A stretch of DNA of 64,000 nt from Parvibaculum sp045863935 (GTDB taxonomy: Bacteria; Pseudomonadota; Alphaproteobacteria; Parvibaculales; Parvibaculaceae). The stretch spans positions 1-64,000 of the forward strand of contig NZ_BTVP01000007.1 of the NCBI RefSeq assembly GCF_045863935.1. Reading direction: 5' to 3'. Shown in pieces: positions 42,887 through 52,534 of this stretch; the stretch's first letter is position 1, and every line of letters begins with the position of its first letter. Under the pieces are notes generated by a model, which was given only the letters and a program-made list of their open reading frames with translations, had not been told where the DNA came from and did no database searches. Position numbers and translations under genes: made by a program.

Positions 42887-44233
42887 ATGACGAAAGACGA
42901 CACATCGGCCGTGGACCGGGCATCTCGCCTGCGCTTCATGGAGGTATCCGACGAAACCGGGGCCGCGCTCCGCGATTTCTGGAAAGTTCTGGAGCCGCAC
43001 CTGCCCCAGATACTCGACAGCTTCTATGCGCACATCGGCGCCGTGCCCGAGCTTTCCAAGCTCCTTGGCAGTCAGGCACCGCGCCTGAAGCAAGCCCAGG
43101 GGGCACACTGGGGGAGGCTTTTCTCGGGCACGTTCGACGACACCTATATGCAGAGTGTCCACACGATCGGCCTTACCCATAACCGCATCGGACTCGAGCC
43201 GCGCTGGTATATCGGCGGCTACAAGTTCGTGATGAACAGGCTGGTCGACATAGCAGTCAAGAAGTATCGCTGGACGCCGGGACAGCTTTCCCAGGTGCTT
43301 TGCGCGGTGAATACTGCCGTTTGTCTTGATATGGACCTTTCTATTTCCGCCTATCAGGACGCGATGGTCGAGGAACGGGCCGGCCGGCAGAGGACACTGG
43401 AATCGGCCATCTCCGATTTCGATGTCGCTGTGAACGAGATCATCAAGTCGGTTGCCTCGGCCTCAACCGAACTCCAAGCCTCCGCGCAGGCCATGTCCGT
43501 CACGGCGGAACAGACAAGTGCCAAGACGACGACCGTCGCGGCGGCTTCCGAGGAAGCTTCGACCAATGTGCAGACGGTCGCTTCGGCCAGCGAACAGCTT
43601 TCGAGTTCGATTACGGAAATCGGACGGCAGGCATCGCTCTCGACCAAAATCGCCGGGCAGGCCGTTCAAGAGGCACATCGTACCGATAGCAAGGTCCAGG
43701 GGCTTGCGGAAGCGGCGCAGAAGATCGGCGATGTGGTGACGCTCATCAACGATATCGCGGCGCAGACAAACCTGCTCGCGCTCAATGCGACCATCGAAGC
43801 GGCGCGCGCCGGCGAGGCCGGCAAGGGATTTGCCGTCGTCGCCTCCGAAGTGAAGAGCCTCGCCAACCAGACGGCCAAGGCAACCGAGGAAATCGCCGAC
43901 CAGATCAAGACGATGCAGGCGGCAACGCAGGAGTCCGTCGACGCCATCAAGTCGATCGAGAAGACGATCACCGAGATGAATCAGATCGCGACCTCGATCG
44001 CCGCCGCGGTCGACGAACAGGACGCCGCGACCAACGAAATCGCGCGCAACGTGCAGGAGGCTGCGCGCGGCACGCAGGACGTATCATCGAACATCGTCGC
44101 GGTGGCGGAAGCCGCTGCCGAGACAGGATCGGCGGCCGCCGAGATTTCCGGCTCGTCCGACATTCTTGCCCGACAGGCCGAAACGCTTCGTCAGCAGGTC
44201 GACACGTTCCTCAGCCGCGCACGAGTGGCCTGA
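42887..44233 (+). CDS. Globin-coupled methyl-accepting chemotaxis protein (HemAT-like)
   Basis: 448-aa soluble chemoreceptor. The protoglobin sensor (about residues 10-165) has the family signature LTHNRIGLEPRWYIGGYKF with proximal haem ligand His98. It is joined directly to a methyl-accepting signalling domain with the conserved hairpin tip DIAAQTNLLALNATIEAARA. There is no transmembrane segment or HAMP domain. It binds oxygen (or CO/NO) and signals to CheA. The ATG at 42887 has GGGG upstream; an ATG four codons earlier is possible. Confidence 0.93.
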   Translation: MTKDDTSAVDRASRLRFMEVSDETGAALRDFWKVLEPHLPQILDSFYAHIGAVPELSKLLGSQAPRLKQAQGAHWGRLFSGTFDDTYMQSVHTIGLTHNRIGLEPRWYIGGYKFVMNRLVDIAVKKYRWTPGQLSQVLCAVNTAVCLDMDLSISAYQDAMVEERAGRQRTLESAISDFDVAVNEIIKSVASASTELQASAQAMSVTAEQTSAKTTTVAAASEEASTNVQTVASASEQLSSSITEIGRQASLSTKIAGQAVQEAHRTDSKVQGLAEAAQKIGDVVTLINDIAAQTNLLALNATIEAARAGEAGKGFAVVASEVKSLANQTAKATEEIADQIKTMQAATQESVDAIKSIEKTITEMNQIATSIAAAVDEQDAATNEIARNVQEAARGTQDVSSNIVAVAEAAAETGSAAAEISGSSDILARQAETLRQQVDTFLSRARVA

Positions 44234-44254
44234 GAAACGGTTCGGGAGAAGAAA

Positions 44255-46948
44255 GTGAGCCGCCGTCCGTCTACCCTGCCCCGCCCGCCCGCAGTGTTCG
44301 TCTTCGATCCCGCGAGCAATCAGCTCGTTTCGAAGAATGCGAGTGCGGGCGAGCTCCTTGCGGTACTGGGCTGGGGCAACGACGAGATGCCGACACTGTC
44401 GACCGTCGAGCGTCTCCTCCTACAGGACAGCAAGGTCACTGTAGCGCCTCAAACGGTCGTGGACGGCGGCGAACGCAACTATGAACTGCGCAAGCGCTGC
44501 CGGCGGCCGGACAGCAGCGAGTTTACGCTCACACGGATATGGACACCTGGATCGAGCACCACTCTCATCGTGACCGACATCACGGCTTCGGTACAGGAGG
44601 AACGCCAGCTGCGATTTGCGCAGACGCTCATCGACCGGCTCATGAAATCCGACTCCCTTACCACCGCACTCGGGCGCATGCTGCATGCCGTCCTGCTTTA
44701 TAGCGGATGGCGACAGGGGGCGGCCTGGATCGTAAAGGAGGAAGGACTTTCGCTGCGGAAAACACTCGTTCGCAGCGGAACGGAGATCGGCCCGGCGGAA
44801 AAATCCGGCGCCGAGCGAGAGCTGGCCGAAAGATGTTGGCAGAGCGGCGAGACTGAGACTCACCACGACAAGACAAGCGGCACGATCGCTATCGCACTCA
44901 AGGCGAATGGTGACGTCATCGCTGTACTTACCTTCGCGACCCTGAGAATGCAGCCTCGCGACAAGCTTACGCTCGAAGTGCTTGGCCGGATCGCAGACCA
45001 TGTCGGTATGGCGCTCAAGTGCCGCATCAACGCGGAGGAAACGGCGAGTGCGCGGCGACAACTCGACGAACTTCTGGATGCCGCCGGCGACGCCATCGTC
45101 GCGATGGACCGCGAGCGCGTTATCCGCATTTTCAACAAACGCGCCGAAGCGATCTTCGGATACAGCGCCGAAGAAATTATCGGCAAGAAAATGGACGTCC
45201 TTCTGCCGCAAAGCGTGAGGGCACGGCATCGTACACATGTAGCGCGCTTCACGCGCGGCGACACGCCAACGAAGCTCATGGGCCATCGGCCAGAAGTCAA
45301 GGGCCGACGCAAAGATGGGTCCGAGTTTCCAGCCGAGGCTTCCATCTCGCGCATCACGATCGACGGCGAGATGATCTTCACGGCTGTCGTGCGAGACCTC
45401 ACAGTGCTCCGTCGGGCCGAAGAGACACTGCGCGCACGCGAACTTCAGATGCGCATGGTGATCGAGACGATGCCTTTCGGCATCGCGGTCGCGCTGCGAA
45501 CCACGGGCGAAATTTTGTTCGTCAACAGCGCTTTCGGTGCCCTGGTGGATGCGGACCGCAGGAAATTGTCAGGCCGTCACATCGCCGAATTTGCCGGTGC
45601 AGCGCTCAGCGCGCGCCTGCTGGCAGGGGAAGGTGCGGACAGCCGCCTGGACGGCATTGAGGCGCCATTCACCACGGAAGCGGGAGACGATATCTGGTGC
45701 ATGGTTTCCGCAGTGGCAATGAGCATGGGCGGAGAACAGCTAACGCTGATCGGATGCTACGATGTGACAGACCGGTATCGCGCCGAGGAAGCACTGCGCA
45801 GAAGCGCTGCCAATCTCGCTGCAGCGGAGCGCATCGCCCATCTGGGAAACTGGCAGCTCAACGTCAGCACCATGGAGATTTCCTGTTCCGACGCGGCCCT
45901 CCGTATTCTCGGGGGCAATTCAGAGGACGGGAAGACCACATTGCAGCGTGTCTTGGGACAGGTGCATCCCGCCGATGAACCCCTCTTGCGCCTTGCGGCG
46001 CGCACCGCTATCGAGCAAGGGACGCCGTTCCGCATAACGCATCGCATCTCAACTCCGACCGGCGAAATGCGGTACGTTCGCTGCGAAGCGGAGGCGATCC
46101 GCGGACGCAACGGTGAGATCGAGCAGGTGATCGGCACCGTGCTCGACATCACGGATTTGCAGAAGGTGACCGAGGAGTTGCGGACCGCACGCAACAAGGC
46201 CGAATATGCGAACCATGCAAAGTCCCAGTTTCTAGCCAATATGAGCCACGAACTGCGGACGCCTCTCAATGCCATCATCGGCTTTTCAGAGCTCATGGCC
46301 ACCGACGTCATGGGCCCGATGGAGACGGCGCAGTACCAAGCCTATGCAAAGGATATTCACGATAGCGGCCTGCATCTCCTTGCCGTCGTGAACGACATTC
46401 TCGATCTCAGCAGGATTGAGGTCGGGGTGACGGAGCTTGAGGAGGCGGAAATAGATATCGAGGATATCTATCACTTCTGCAAAAGAACTGTGGAAGGCAG
46501 GGCCAAGGCGGCAAAGTTGGCGCTCATCCAGCAATCGGCACCGAACCTTCCGAAACTCAAGGCAGACTTGAGGCTTACGCGGCAAATTCTGCTCAACCTT
46601 CTTTCCAATGCCGTCAAGTTCACGCCAGCCGGCGGCACCGTCTGCCTGGGTGCGGAAATTGCGGCAGACGGCGCACTGGTTCTTTCCGTCGAGGATACGG
46701 GGATCGGCATTGCGGCGGAAAACATCGAACGCGTCACCGAGCCTTTCATGCAGGTGGAGAGCCATCTCTCCCGCCGTTTCGACGGTGTGGGCCTGGGCCT
46801 CGCACTCACAAAACAATTTGCCGAGCTACACGGTGCCAAGTTTTCGATTATGAGCGCCGAAGGCAAGGGAACGCGCGTTGAAGTCGCCTTCCCCGCATCA
46901 CGAACGCTGACGACCGATGAGCCGCGCCTGTCGGCAGTTGGCATGTAG
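44255..46948 (+). CDS. Soluble PAS-domain sensor histidine kinase
   Basis: 897 aa, GTG start after GGGAGAAG, 21 bp behind the chemoreceptor. A possible GAF-like region (about 120-255) precedes several PAS domains, including VIRIFNKRAEAIFGYSAEE and a later PAS with PAC-type RYVRCEAEAIRGRNGEIEQ. The phospho-acceptor is His665 in NMSHELRTPLNAIIGF. The HATPase domain has LLNLLSNAVKFTPAGG and GVGLGLALTKQFAELHG. It has no membrane span. No dedicated response regulator is adjacent except the downstream Che proteins. Location suggests joint regulation with oxygen sensing. Confidence 0.9.
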   Translation: MSRRPSTLPRPPAVFVFDPASNQLVSKNASAGELLAVLGWGNDEMPTLSTVERLLLQDSKVTVAPQTVVDGGERNYELRKRCRRPDSSEFTLTRIWTPGSSTTLIVTDITASVQEERQLRFAQTLIDRLMKSDSLTTALGRMLHAVLLYSGWRQGAAWIVKEEGLSLRKTLVRSGTEIGPAEKSGAERELAERCWQSGETETHHDKTSGTIAIALKANGDVIAVLTFATLRMQPRDKLTLEVLGRIADHVGMALKCRINAEETASARRQLDELLDAAGDAIVAMDRERVIRIFNKRAEAIFGYSAEEIIGKKMDVLLPQSVRARHRTHVARFTRGDTPTKLMGHRPEVKGRRKDGSEFPAEASISRITIDGEMIFTAVVRDLTVLRRAEETLRARELQMRMVIETMPFGIAVALRTTGEILFVNSAFGALVDADRRKLSGRHIAEFAGAALSARLLAGEGADSRLDGIEAPFTTEAGDDIWCMVSAVAMSMGGEQLTLIGCYDVTDRYRAEEALRRSAANLAAAERIAHLGNWQLNVSTMEISCSDAALRILGGNSEDGKTTLQRVLGQVHPADEPLLRLAARTAIEQGTPFRITHRISTPTGEMRYVRCEAEAIRGRNGEIEQVIGTVLDITDLQKVTEELRTARNKAEYANHAKSQFLANMSHELRTPLNAIIGFSELMATDVMGPMETAQYQAYAKDIHDSGLHLLAVVNDILDLSRIEVGVTELEEAEIDIEDIYHFCKRTVEGRAKAAKLALIQQSAPNLPKLKADLRLTRQILLNLLSNAVKFTPAGGTVCLGAEIAADGALVLSVEDTGIGIAAENIERVTEPFMQVESHLSRRFDGVGLGLALTKQFAELHGAKFSIMSAEGKGTRVEVAFPASRTLTTDEPRLSAVGM

Positions 46949-47070
46949 TCCCAGTCGTCGTGCCTCAAAGTATTTATAAAGTAATAATAATAATATTCTA
47001 CGTATTTACCAACAATTAGTCTCAATTCACTAGCCTGTTTTCAAATAAATGTGGAAATGGGTTAGTCGAC

Positions 47071-50001
47071 ATGGACGATCTTCTCAAGGATTTTCTCGCT
47101 GAGACCTGCGAGGCGCTTGATGTGCTGGACAGCGAAATCGTCGAGCTGGAGCAGCGGCCCGGCGATCCCGCGCTTCTCGGCAGCATCTTCCGCGTCATGC
47201 ACACCATCAAAGGCACATGCGGCTTCCTGGGGCTTCCCCGGCTTGAAGCCGTGGCGCACGCGGCGGAGGACGTGCTTGGCCGCGTCCGCGACGGCGAACT
47301 TGCGGTCTCTCACGACGTGATATCGCAGGTGCTGGTGGCGCTCGACCGCATCAAGGAACTCGTCGCCTCTCTCAGCAAGACGGGCAGCGAGCCCGCGGGC
47401 GAGGATCGCGAGGTCATCGACGCGTTGAGACGCATCGCGAGCGGCGAGGCAAACGCTCCGGCCAGCACCCCCACCCCCGAAAAGAAGGGAACGATGTTCG
47501 AGCGTGCCGGCACGGCATCGGGCATCGACACCGCCTGCGAACTTGCCTGCGCGGGCTTCGCGGCGAAGTCCGCCGAAGGAGCCGCGCTGGAACCTGAACT
47601 TCTGAAGCTGCAATTCGCGCTTACCAAGGGCTTCGAGGTGGCGCTCCAGAAGACACCGGGGATCGATGTTGCGGACGTACTGACCTGCCTTGCCGACAAT
47701 GGCTGGACCGACGAAGACATCTCCCTCCTCGAAGCGGAAATCGGGCAGGGCTTCCGGTCCCTCGGCGTGGAGGAAGAGGACGTTGCCGCGTTGCTCGCGC
47801 TGCTCCATCGCGGCGCGCAGGATGCTCCTCAGGCCGCGCCAGCGCTGCAGGCGGAGAAAGAGCCCGTGGCAGCGGCACCGGCTGCAACAAGTCCCAGTGC
47901 CGAGAAGCACGATGCGGCGGCACAGGGACAGACGCAGACCTTGCGGGTCAACATCAATGTTCTCGAAGACCTGATGACGCTGGTGAGCGAACTCGTACTG
48001 ACGCGCAACCAGCTCCTCCAGATCATGCGCAGCCATGGCGACAGCCCCTTTGCGGCGCCGTTGCAGCGGCTGAACCAGGTAACGACCGAGCTGCAGGAAA
48101 GCGTGATGATGACGCGCATGCAGCCGATCGGGAACGCCTGGGGCAAGCTGCCCCGCCTGGTGCGCGATCTCTCGCAGGAAGTCGGCAAGAAGATCGAGCT
48201 TGCGATGACGGGTGCCGATACGGAACTCGACCGGCAGGTTCTGGAGTCGATCCGCGATCCGCTCACGCATATGGTCCGGAACTCCGCCGATCACGGAATC
48301 GAGATGGCAGCCGACCGGCTCGCCGCGGGGAAACCCGAGCATGGCACGATCGAACTTTCGGCCCGGCATGAAGGCGGGCACATCGTTGTCGTGGTTGCCG
48401 ACGATGGACGAGGCCTGCCGACCGCGCGGATCAGAGAGAAAGTGCTGACAAACGGGCTCGCGACGGAGGCCCAGCTCGAGGGCATGAGCGAACAGCAGAT
48501 TCAGCAGTTCATTTTCAGGCCCGGATTTTCGACGGCGGCCGCCGTGACCAGCGTATCGGGCCGCGGCGTGGGCATGGACGTCGTTCGGAACAACATCGAG
48601 AAGATTGGCGGGATCATCGAGTTTCAGTCGACAGAAGGTGTCGGCTCCCGCTTCACCATCAAGATTCCGCTGACGCTCGCAATCGTCTCGGCGCTCATCG
48701 TCGAATGCGAGGGTGAGCGCTTTGCCCTGCCGCAGAACAGCGTTGTGGAACTGGTCCGGATCAATCGCGCCGCGAGCAAAGGGCTCGAGAACATCAATGG
48801 ACACCCCGTTTACCGCTTGCGCGACCGGTTGCTGCCGCTCGTCTCGCTGAGCGAGATCCTCGGATTGCCCGAGCCGGAGATCAAATCTCCCATAGACGCG
48901 GGCGAGGCCGACAGCATGTATGTTGTCGTGTCGCAGGTGGGCGCCTTCGTCTTCGGCATCATTGTCGACAAGGTTTTCGACACCGAGGAAATCGTCGTCA
49001 AGCCGGTTTCGCGCTGCATGCGTCACATCTCGTGCTTCTCGGGCACGACAATTCTCGGGGACGGGCGTGTGATCATGATTCTCGATCCCAACGGCCTTGC
49101 CTCGGCGGTCTCCGCGTCGCCGCATGCCGAAGCGGCCGCCCTCGCCGGCAGTGCCGGACGCGGCTCGCGCAGGGATGAGGCCGTTTCGATGCTGGTCTTC
49201 GAAGCGCGCGACGGCGGCCCGAAGGCCGTGCCGCTGTCTCTCGTCGCACGCCTTGAAGAAACGGATCTCGCAACCGCCGAGAAGGCGGGTTCGCTCACCG
49301 TGCTGCAATATCGCGGCGGTCTGATGCCGCTCATCGACCTCGACGGCAACCCGGCGGAACGCAAAGGCAAGCGGCCGATCCTCGTGTTTGTCGATGGGCA
49401 ACGCATGCTCGGTCTCGTGGTCGACAGAGTGGTCGATATCGTGGATGCGCCGCTCGACCTGCAGCTCTCGGGCGGCGGACGGCCCGGCACTCTCGGCAGC
49501 GCGATCATCGCGGGGGCCGCAACCGACATCGTCGATACGGTTCACTATCTGCGCCAGAGCGACACCAACTGGTTCGAGGTCAAGACCGAGAGCCCCTTCG
49601 GGGCGGATAGCGAACGAAACGTGCTGCTCGTCGAAGACAGTGCCTTCTTCCGCAATCTCCTCATCCCCATGCTCACGGTCGCCGGCTACTCGGTGACTGT
49701 CGCGGAGCACGCGGAGGCCGCCATTTCGCTCTGCAAGGAAGGAGGCAACTTCGACGTCATCGTTTCCGATATCGAGATGCCAGGCCTTTCCGGGTTCGAC
49801 CTCGTGCGCCAGCTCCGTGCCGACGAGAGGATGAGCGCCGTGCCCATCGTCGCTCTCTCCTCCCACGCCAACCCGAAAGACATTGCACGCGGAAGGGAGG
49901 CTGGCTTCACCGACTATGTGACGAAGCTCGACCCCACGGCGCTGCTAAACGTTCTCTCTCGCGCGCACACCGAAGAGAATCGCAAGGAGGACGCAGCATG
50001 A
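47071..50001 (+). CDS. cheA: Hybrid chemotaxis kinase CheA with two CheW-like domains and C-terminal receiver
   Basis: 976 aa, longer than classical CheA (654 aa). The Hpt domain has His44 (FRVMHTIKGTCGFLG). Dimerisation follows (EDLMTLVSELVLTRNQLL), then the kinase core with MVRNSADHGIE and SGRGVGMDVVRNNIEK. One CheW-like domain covers about 545-690 and a second about 705-840. A complete receiver domain ends the protein (NVLLVEDSAFFRNLL, DVIVSDIEMPGLSG, Lys in YVTKLDP). The P2 region is replaced by an Ala-rich linker. A 122-bp AT-rich gap (46949-47070) separates it from the kinase upstream and may hold a promoter. Confidence 0.95.
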   Translation: MDDLLKDFLAETCEALDVLDSEIVELEQRPGDPALLGSIFRVMHTIKGTCGFLGLPRLEAVAHAAEDVLGRVRDGELAVSHDVISQVLVALDRIKELVASLSKTGSEPAGEDREVIDALRRIASGEANAPASTPTPEKKGTMFERAGTASGIDTACELACAGFAAKSAEGAALEPELLKLQFALTKGFEVALQKTPGIDVADVLTCLADNGWTDEDISLLEAEIGQGFRSLGVEEEDVAALLALLHRGAQDAPQAAPALQAEKEPVAAAPAATSPSAEKHDAAAQGQTQTLRVNINVLEDLMTLVSELVLTRNQLLQIMRSHGDSPFAAPLQRLNQVTTELQESVMMTRMQPIGNAWGKLPRLVRDLSQEVGKKIELAMTGADTELDRQVLESIRDPLTHMVRNSADHGIEMAADRLAAGKPEHGTIELSARHEGGHIVVVVADDGRGLPTARIREKVLTNGLATEAQLEGMSEQQIQQFIFRPGFSTAAAVTSVSGRGVGMDVVRNNIEKIGGIIEFQSTEGVGSRFTIKIPLTLAIVSALIVECEGERFALPQNSVVELVRINRAASKGLENINGHPVYRLRDRLLPLVSLSEILGLPEPEIKSPIDAGEADSMYVVVSQVGAFVFGIIVDKVFDTEEIVVKPVSRCMRHISCFSGTTILGDGRVIMILDPNGLASAVSASPHAEAAALAGSAGRGSRRDEAVSMLVFEARDGGPKAVPLSLVARLEETDLATAEKAGSLTVLQYRGGLMPLIDLDGNPAERKGKRPILVFVDGQRMLGLVVDRVVDIVDAPLDLQLSGGGRPGTLGSAIIAGAATDIVDTVHYLRQSDTNWFEVKTESPFGADSERNVLLVEDSAFFRNLLIPMLTVAGYSVTVAEHAEAAISLCKEGGNFDVIVSDIEMPGLSGFDLVRQLRADERMSAVPIVALSSHANPKDIARGREAGFTDYVTKLDPTALLNVLSRAHTEENRKEDAA

Positions 50002-50492
50002 ACACCGCTCTTCACAGGACAGCATCGACCGGCGCCGTGGAAGCGACGACCGAGGATTATGTGACGATGATTATCGGCGGCCAGAGTTTCGGCATTCCTG
50101 TGCTGAACGTCCGAGACGTACTCAGCCCGCAGATCATCACCCGTATTCCGCTGGCTGCGCCGGAGATCGCCGGATCTCTCAATCTTCGGGGCCGGATCGT
50201 AACGGCAATCAATATGCGAACCCGCCTCGGGCTGCCCTCGGAGGGCTTCGTTGAACGGGCCATGGCTGTCGTTGTCGAACATGACGACGAGCCATTCAGC
50301 CTCCTGGTCGACGAGGTCGGCGAGGTCTTGAGCGTCCCACTGCGACGACGCGAGAGCGTACCTGCCACGCTTGATGAGCGCTGGCGCGAGGTTTCCCAGG
50401 GAATCTATCGCCTTGATGACCGGCTGCTGCTGGTCTTGAGCGTCACAAGCGTGCTCGGAGCGATTTGCACCGCGCCAGTGCATTTAGCGTAA
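49998..50492 (+). CDS. cheW: Chemotaxis coupling protein CheW
   Basis: 164-aa adaptor linking CheA to chemoreceptors. It is a single CheW/SH3-like domain with DYVTMIIGGQSFGIPVLNV, GSLNLRGRIVTAINMRTRLG and FSLLVDEVGEVLSV in the right order. It starts within the CheA stop (ATGA overlap), so translation is coupled. Confidence 0.95.
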   Translation: MNTALHRTASTGAVEATTEDYVTMIIGGQSFGIPVLNVRDVLSPQIITRIPLAAPEIAGSLNLRGRIVTAINMRTRLGLPSEGFVERAMAVVVEHDDEPFSLLVDEVGEVLSVPLRRRESVPATLDERWREVSQGIYRLDDRLLLVLSVTSVLGAICTAPVHLA

Positions 50493-50505
50493 CGGAGGAA
50501 CAACA

Positions 50506-50892
50506 ATGGCCGTCGACATGAAAATGCCGATCCTGATCGTGGACGACTACAAGACGATGCTACGGATCGTGAGGAACCTGCTGAGCAAGCTCGGTTTCTC
50601 CGACATAGACGAGGCAACCGACGGGACGGACGCGCTGGAGAAGCTCAAGGGCCGCCGCTACGGGCTCATCATCTCGGACTGGAACATGCAGCCGATGACG
50701 GGCTACGAACTGCTCCAGAAGGTGCGTGCCAACGACAGCACAAAGTCGTTGCCGTTCGTGATGGTGACCGCGGAATCGAAAGTCGAGAACGTCATCGCAG
50801 CGCGCAAGGCCGGCGTCAACAACTACATCATCAAGCCGTTCAGCGCTGAAGTTCTGAAGGCGAAGCTCAAGACGGTGCTGGGGGATTTCTGA
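50506..50892 (+). CDS. cheY: Chemotaxis response regulator CheY
   Basis: 128-aa stand-alone receiver. Asp13/Asp14, phospho-acceptor Asp58 (LIISDWNMQPMTG), Thr in VTAESK and Lys in YIIKPFSAEVL are all present. It carries the signal to the flagellar switch. It is 13 bp after cheW; its stop overlaps the cheZ start (TGATG). Confidence 0.96.
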   Translation: MAVDMKMPILIVDDYKTMLRIVRNLLSKLGFSDIDEATDGTDALEKLKGRRYGLIISDWNMQPMTGYELLQKVRANDSTKSLPFVMVTAESKVENVIAARKAGVNNYIIKPFSAEVLKAKLKTVLGDF

Positions 50893-51407
50893 TGGCGGGC
50901 AAAGGGAAACTCGATCTGGTCGAGCGCCTGACCAACGAATGCATCGATGTGTGCCAGGCGGTACTTCGCGGGCGGAAGTACCTTGCGCCGCTTCTCGATC
51001 CCTCCTTTCGCGCGCACAAGCTGCAGCGCGCTCTCAACGAGCAAAAAGCCGCTGTCGGCGAAATGGAGATGGCGGTCGACCGCATCATGACGGCAGTGGA
51101 GAAGATGTCCGAGATCGATTTCGCCGACAGCGGCGATGCCGCACGGCGCGTGGCCGAATGTTGCGACGAGATTGTGGAAGCCTGCTGCTTCCAGGACATA
51201 ACCGGCCAACGCATGTCTCAGGTGAATGAGGCACTGAGTGCCATTGAGGACACACTTACCTTTCTGTCGGACGGCCCCGCCGAAGCCGCTCGTCCGGAGG
51301 ACCAGACACTGCTTAACGGTCCAGCGCTGCCCGGCGGCGGCATGGAGCAGGATGCCGTGGACAGAATTCTCGCGGACGACAAGGGAAAGCAAGAAGCACA
51401 GGGATGA
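50892..51407 (+). CDS. cheZ: CheZ-like phosphatase of CheY-P
   Basis: 171 aa, mainly helical. The catalytic pattern CCFQDITGQRMSQVNEAL (about residue 98-115) matches the Q-D-x-T-G-Q segment of CheZ. It is shorter than E. coli CheZ (214 aa). The start overlaps the cheY stop and its stop overlaps cheB, placing it firmly in the che operon. The C-terminal peptide (MEQDAVDRILADDKGKQEAQ) may be the CheY-binding tail. Confidence 0.85.
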   Translation: MAGKGKLDLVERLTNECIDVCQAVLRGRKYLAPLLDPSFRAHKLQRALNEQKAAVGEMEMAVDRIMTAVEKMSEIDFADSGDAARRVAECCDEIVEACCFQDITGQRMSQVNEALSAIEDTLTFLSDGPAEAARPEDQTLLNGPALPGGGMEQDAVDRILADDKGKQEAQG

Positions 51408-52534
51408 GTAAAGATTCAGTCGTAAGTCGCAGCTTGAAGCCGCAGCATCCATGCCGGGTGATGGTCGTGGACGATTCCGCCGTTGCCCGGGGGATCGTTA
51501 CCAGAACGTTACAGGAGGAGACAGGCATCAAAGTCGTTGCCTCAGTATCCAACGGCCTGATGGCGCTGAAGGCGATCGAAAAACAGGAAATCGATATCGT
51601 CATTCTCGATATCGAAATGCCGGAACTCGACGGGCTCGCAGCGCTTCCCCGCTTGCTGGAAATGCAGCCGGATCTGAAAGTGATCATGGTTTCGTCTGCC
51701 AGCCAGCGCGACGCCGACATATCGCTAAAGACGATGGCCATGGGCGCCGCAGATTATGTCGCGAAGCCGAAGGCGGGACTCGGTGGCGCAGACAGTTTTC
51801 GCACCGAACTCCTGAGCAAGGTCAGGGCGCATAGCGCTTGCGTCTCGGAAGCGCCGAGGAAGAAGTCCGAGACAGCGCAACCTCGACTGGAGGCGAAGGT
51901 TCCAGTCAAATCGCCTGCAACAATCACACGAGCCGCGCGCAAGCTCTCCCGCCCCGCCGCGATCGCCATTGGCTCCTCGACCGGCGGCCCGCAGGCGCTT
52001 GCGGAAGTGCTCAAGGACATCGACCCCGTCCTCAGACAGCCCATTCTCGTGACACAGCACATGCCCGCAACTTTCACGGCGCTCCTCGCCGAGCATATGA
52101 CGCGCTACTCAGGCCGCCTTGCGGCCGAGGCGCGGGACGGCGAGCCGCTTGAGGAAGGGCGTATCTACATTGCACCGGGCGGCAAGCACATGCTGGTGGA
52201 ACCGCGAGCGGCCGGCGGCGTAATCCTCCGCCTCGACGACGGACCGCCCGAGAATTCGTGCAAGCCTGCCGTCGATCCCATGCTCCGAAGCCTCGCCCGG
52301 CATTTCAAGGAACGGCTGCTTGCCGTGATCCTGACGGGAATGGGAAGTGACGGATTGAAGGGAGGGCAAGTCGTACTCGAAGAAGGCGGACGCGTGCTTG
52401 CACAGGACCGCGAGAGCAGTGTCGTTTGGGGGATGCCGGGCGCTGTGGCGCAGGCAGGCATCTGCGAAGAAATCCTGCCCCTGCGGCAGATAGGACCGGC
52501 GATCTTGCGGATCGCCACGGGAGAAGGAAAATGA
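51404..52534 (+). CDS. cheB: Chemotaxis methylesterase CheB
   Basis: 376 aa. The receiver domain has Asp69 (VILDIEMPELDG). A linker follows, then the methylesterase domain with the Ser-His-Asp triad: Ser in GSSTGGPQAL near residue 190, His in TQHMPATFT near 218 and Asp in LTGMGSDGLKGG near 314. It removes methyl groups from chemoreceptors. It overlaps cheZ (ATGA) and cheR (ATGA). Confidence 0.96.
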   Translation: MSKDSVVSRSLKPQHPCRVMVVDDSAVARGIVTRTLQEETGIKVVASVSNGLMALKAIEKQEIDIVILDIEMPELDGLAALPRLLEMQPDLKVIMVSSASQRDADISLKTMAMGAADYVAKPKAGLGGADSFRTELLSKVRAHSACVSEAPRKKSETAQPRLEAKVPVKSPATITRAARKLSRPAAIAIGSSTGGPQALAEVLKDIDPVLRQPILVTQHMPATFTALLAEHMTRYSGRLAAEARDGEPLEEGRIYIAPGGKHMLVEPRAAGGVILRLDDGPPENSCKPAVDPMLRSLARHFKERLLAVILTGMGSDGLKGGQVVLEEGGRVLAQDRESSVVWGMPGAVAQAGICEEILPLRQIGPAILRIATGEGK

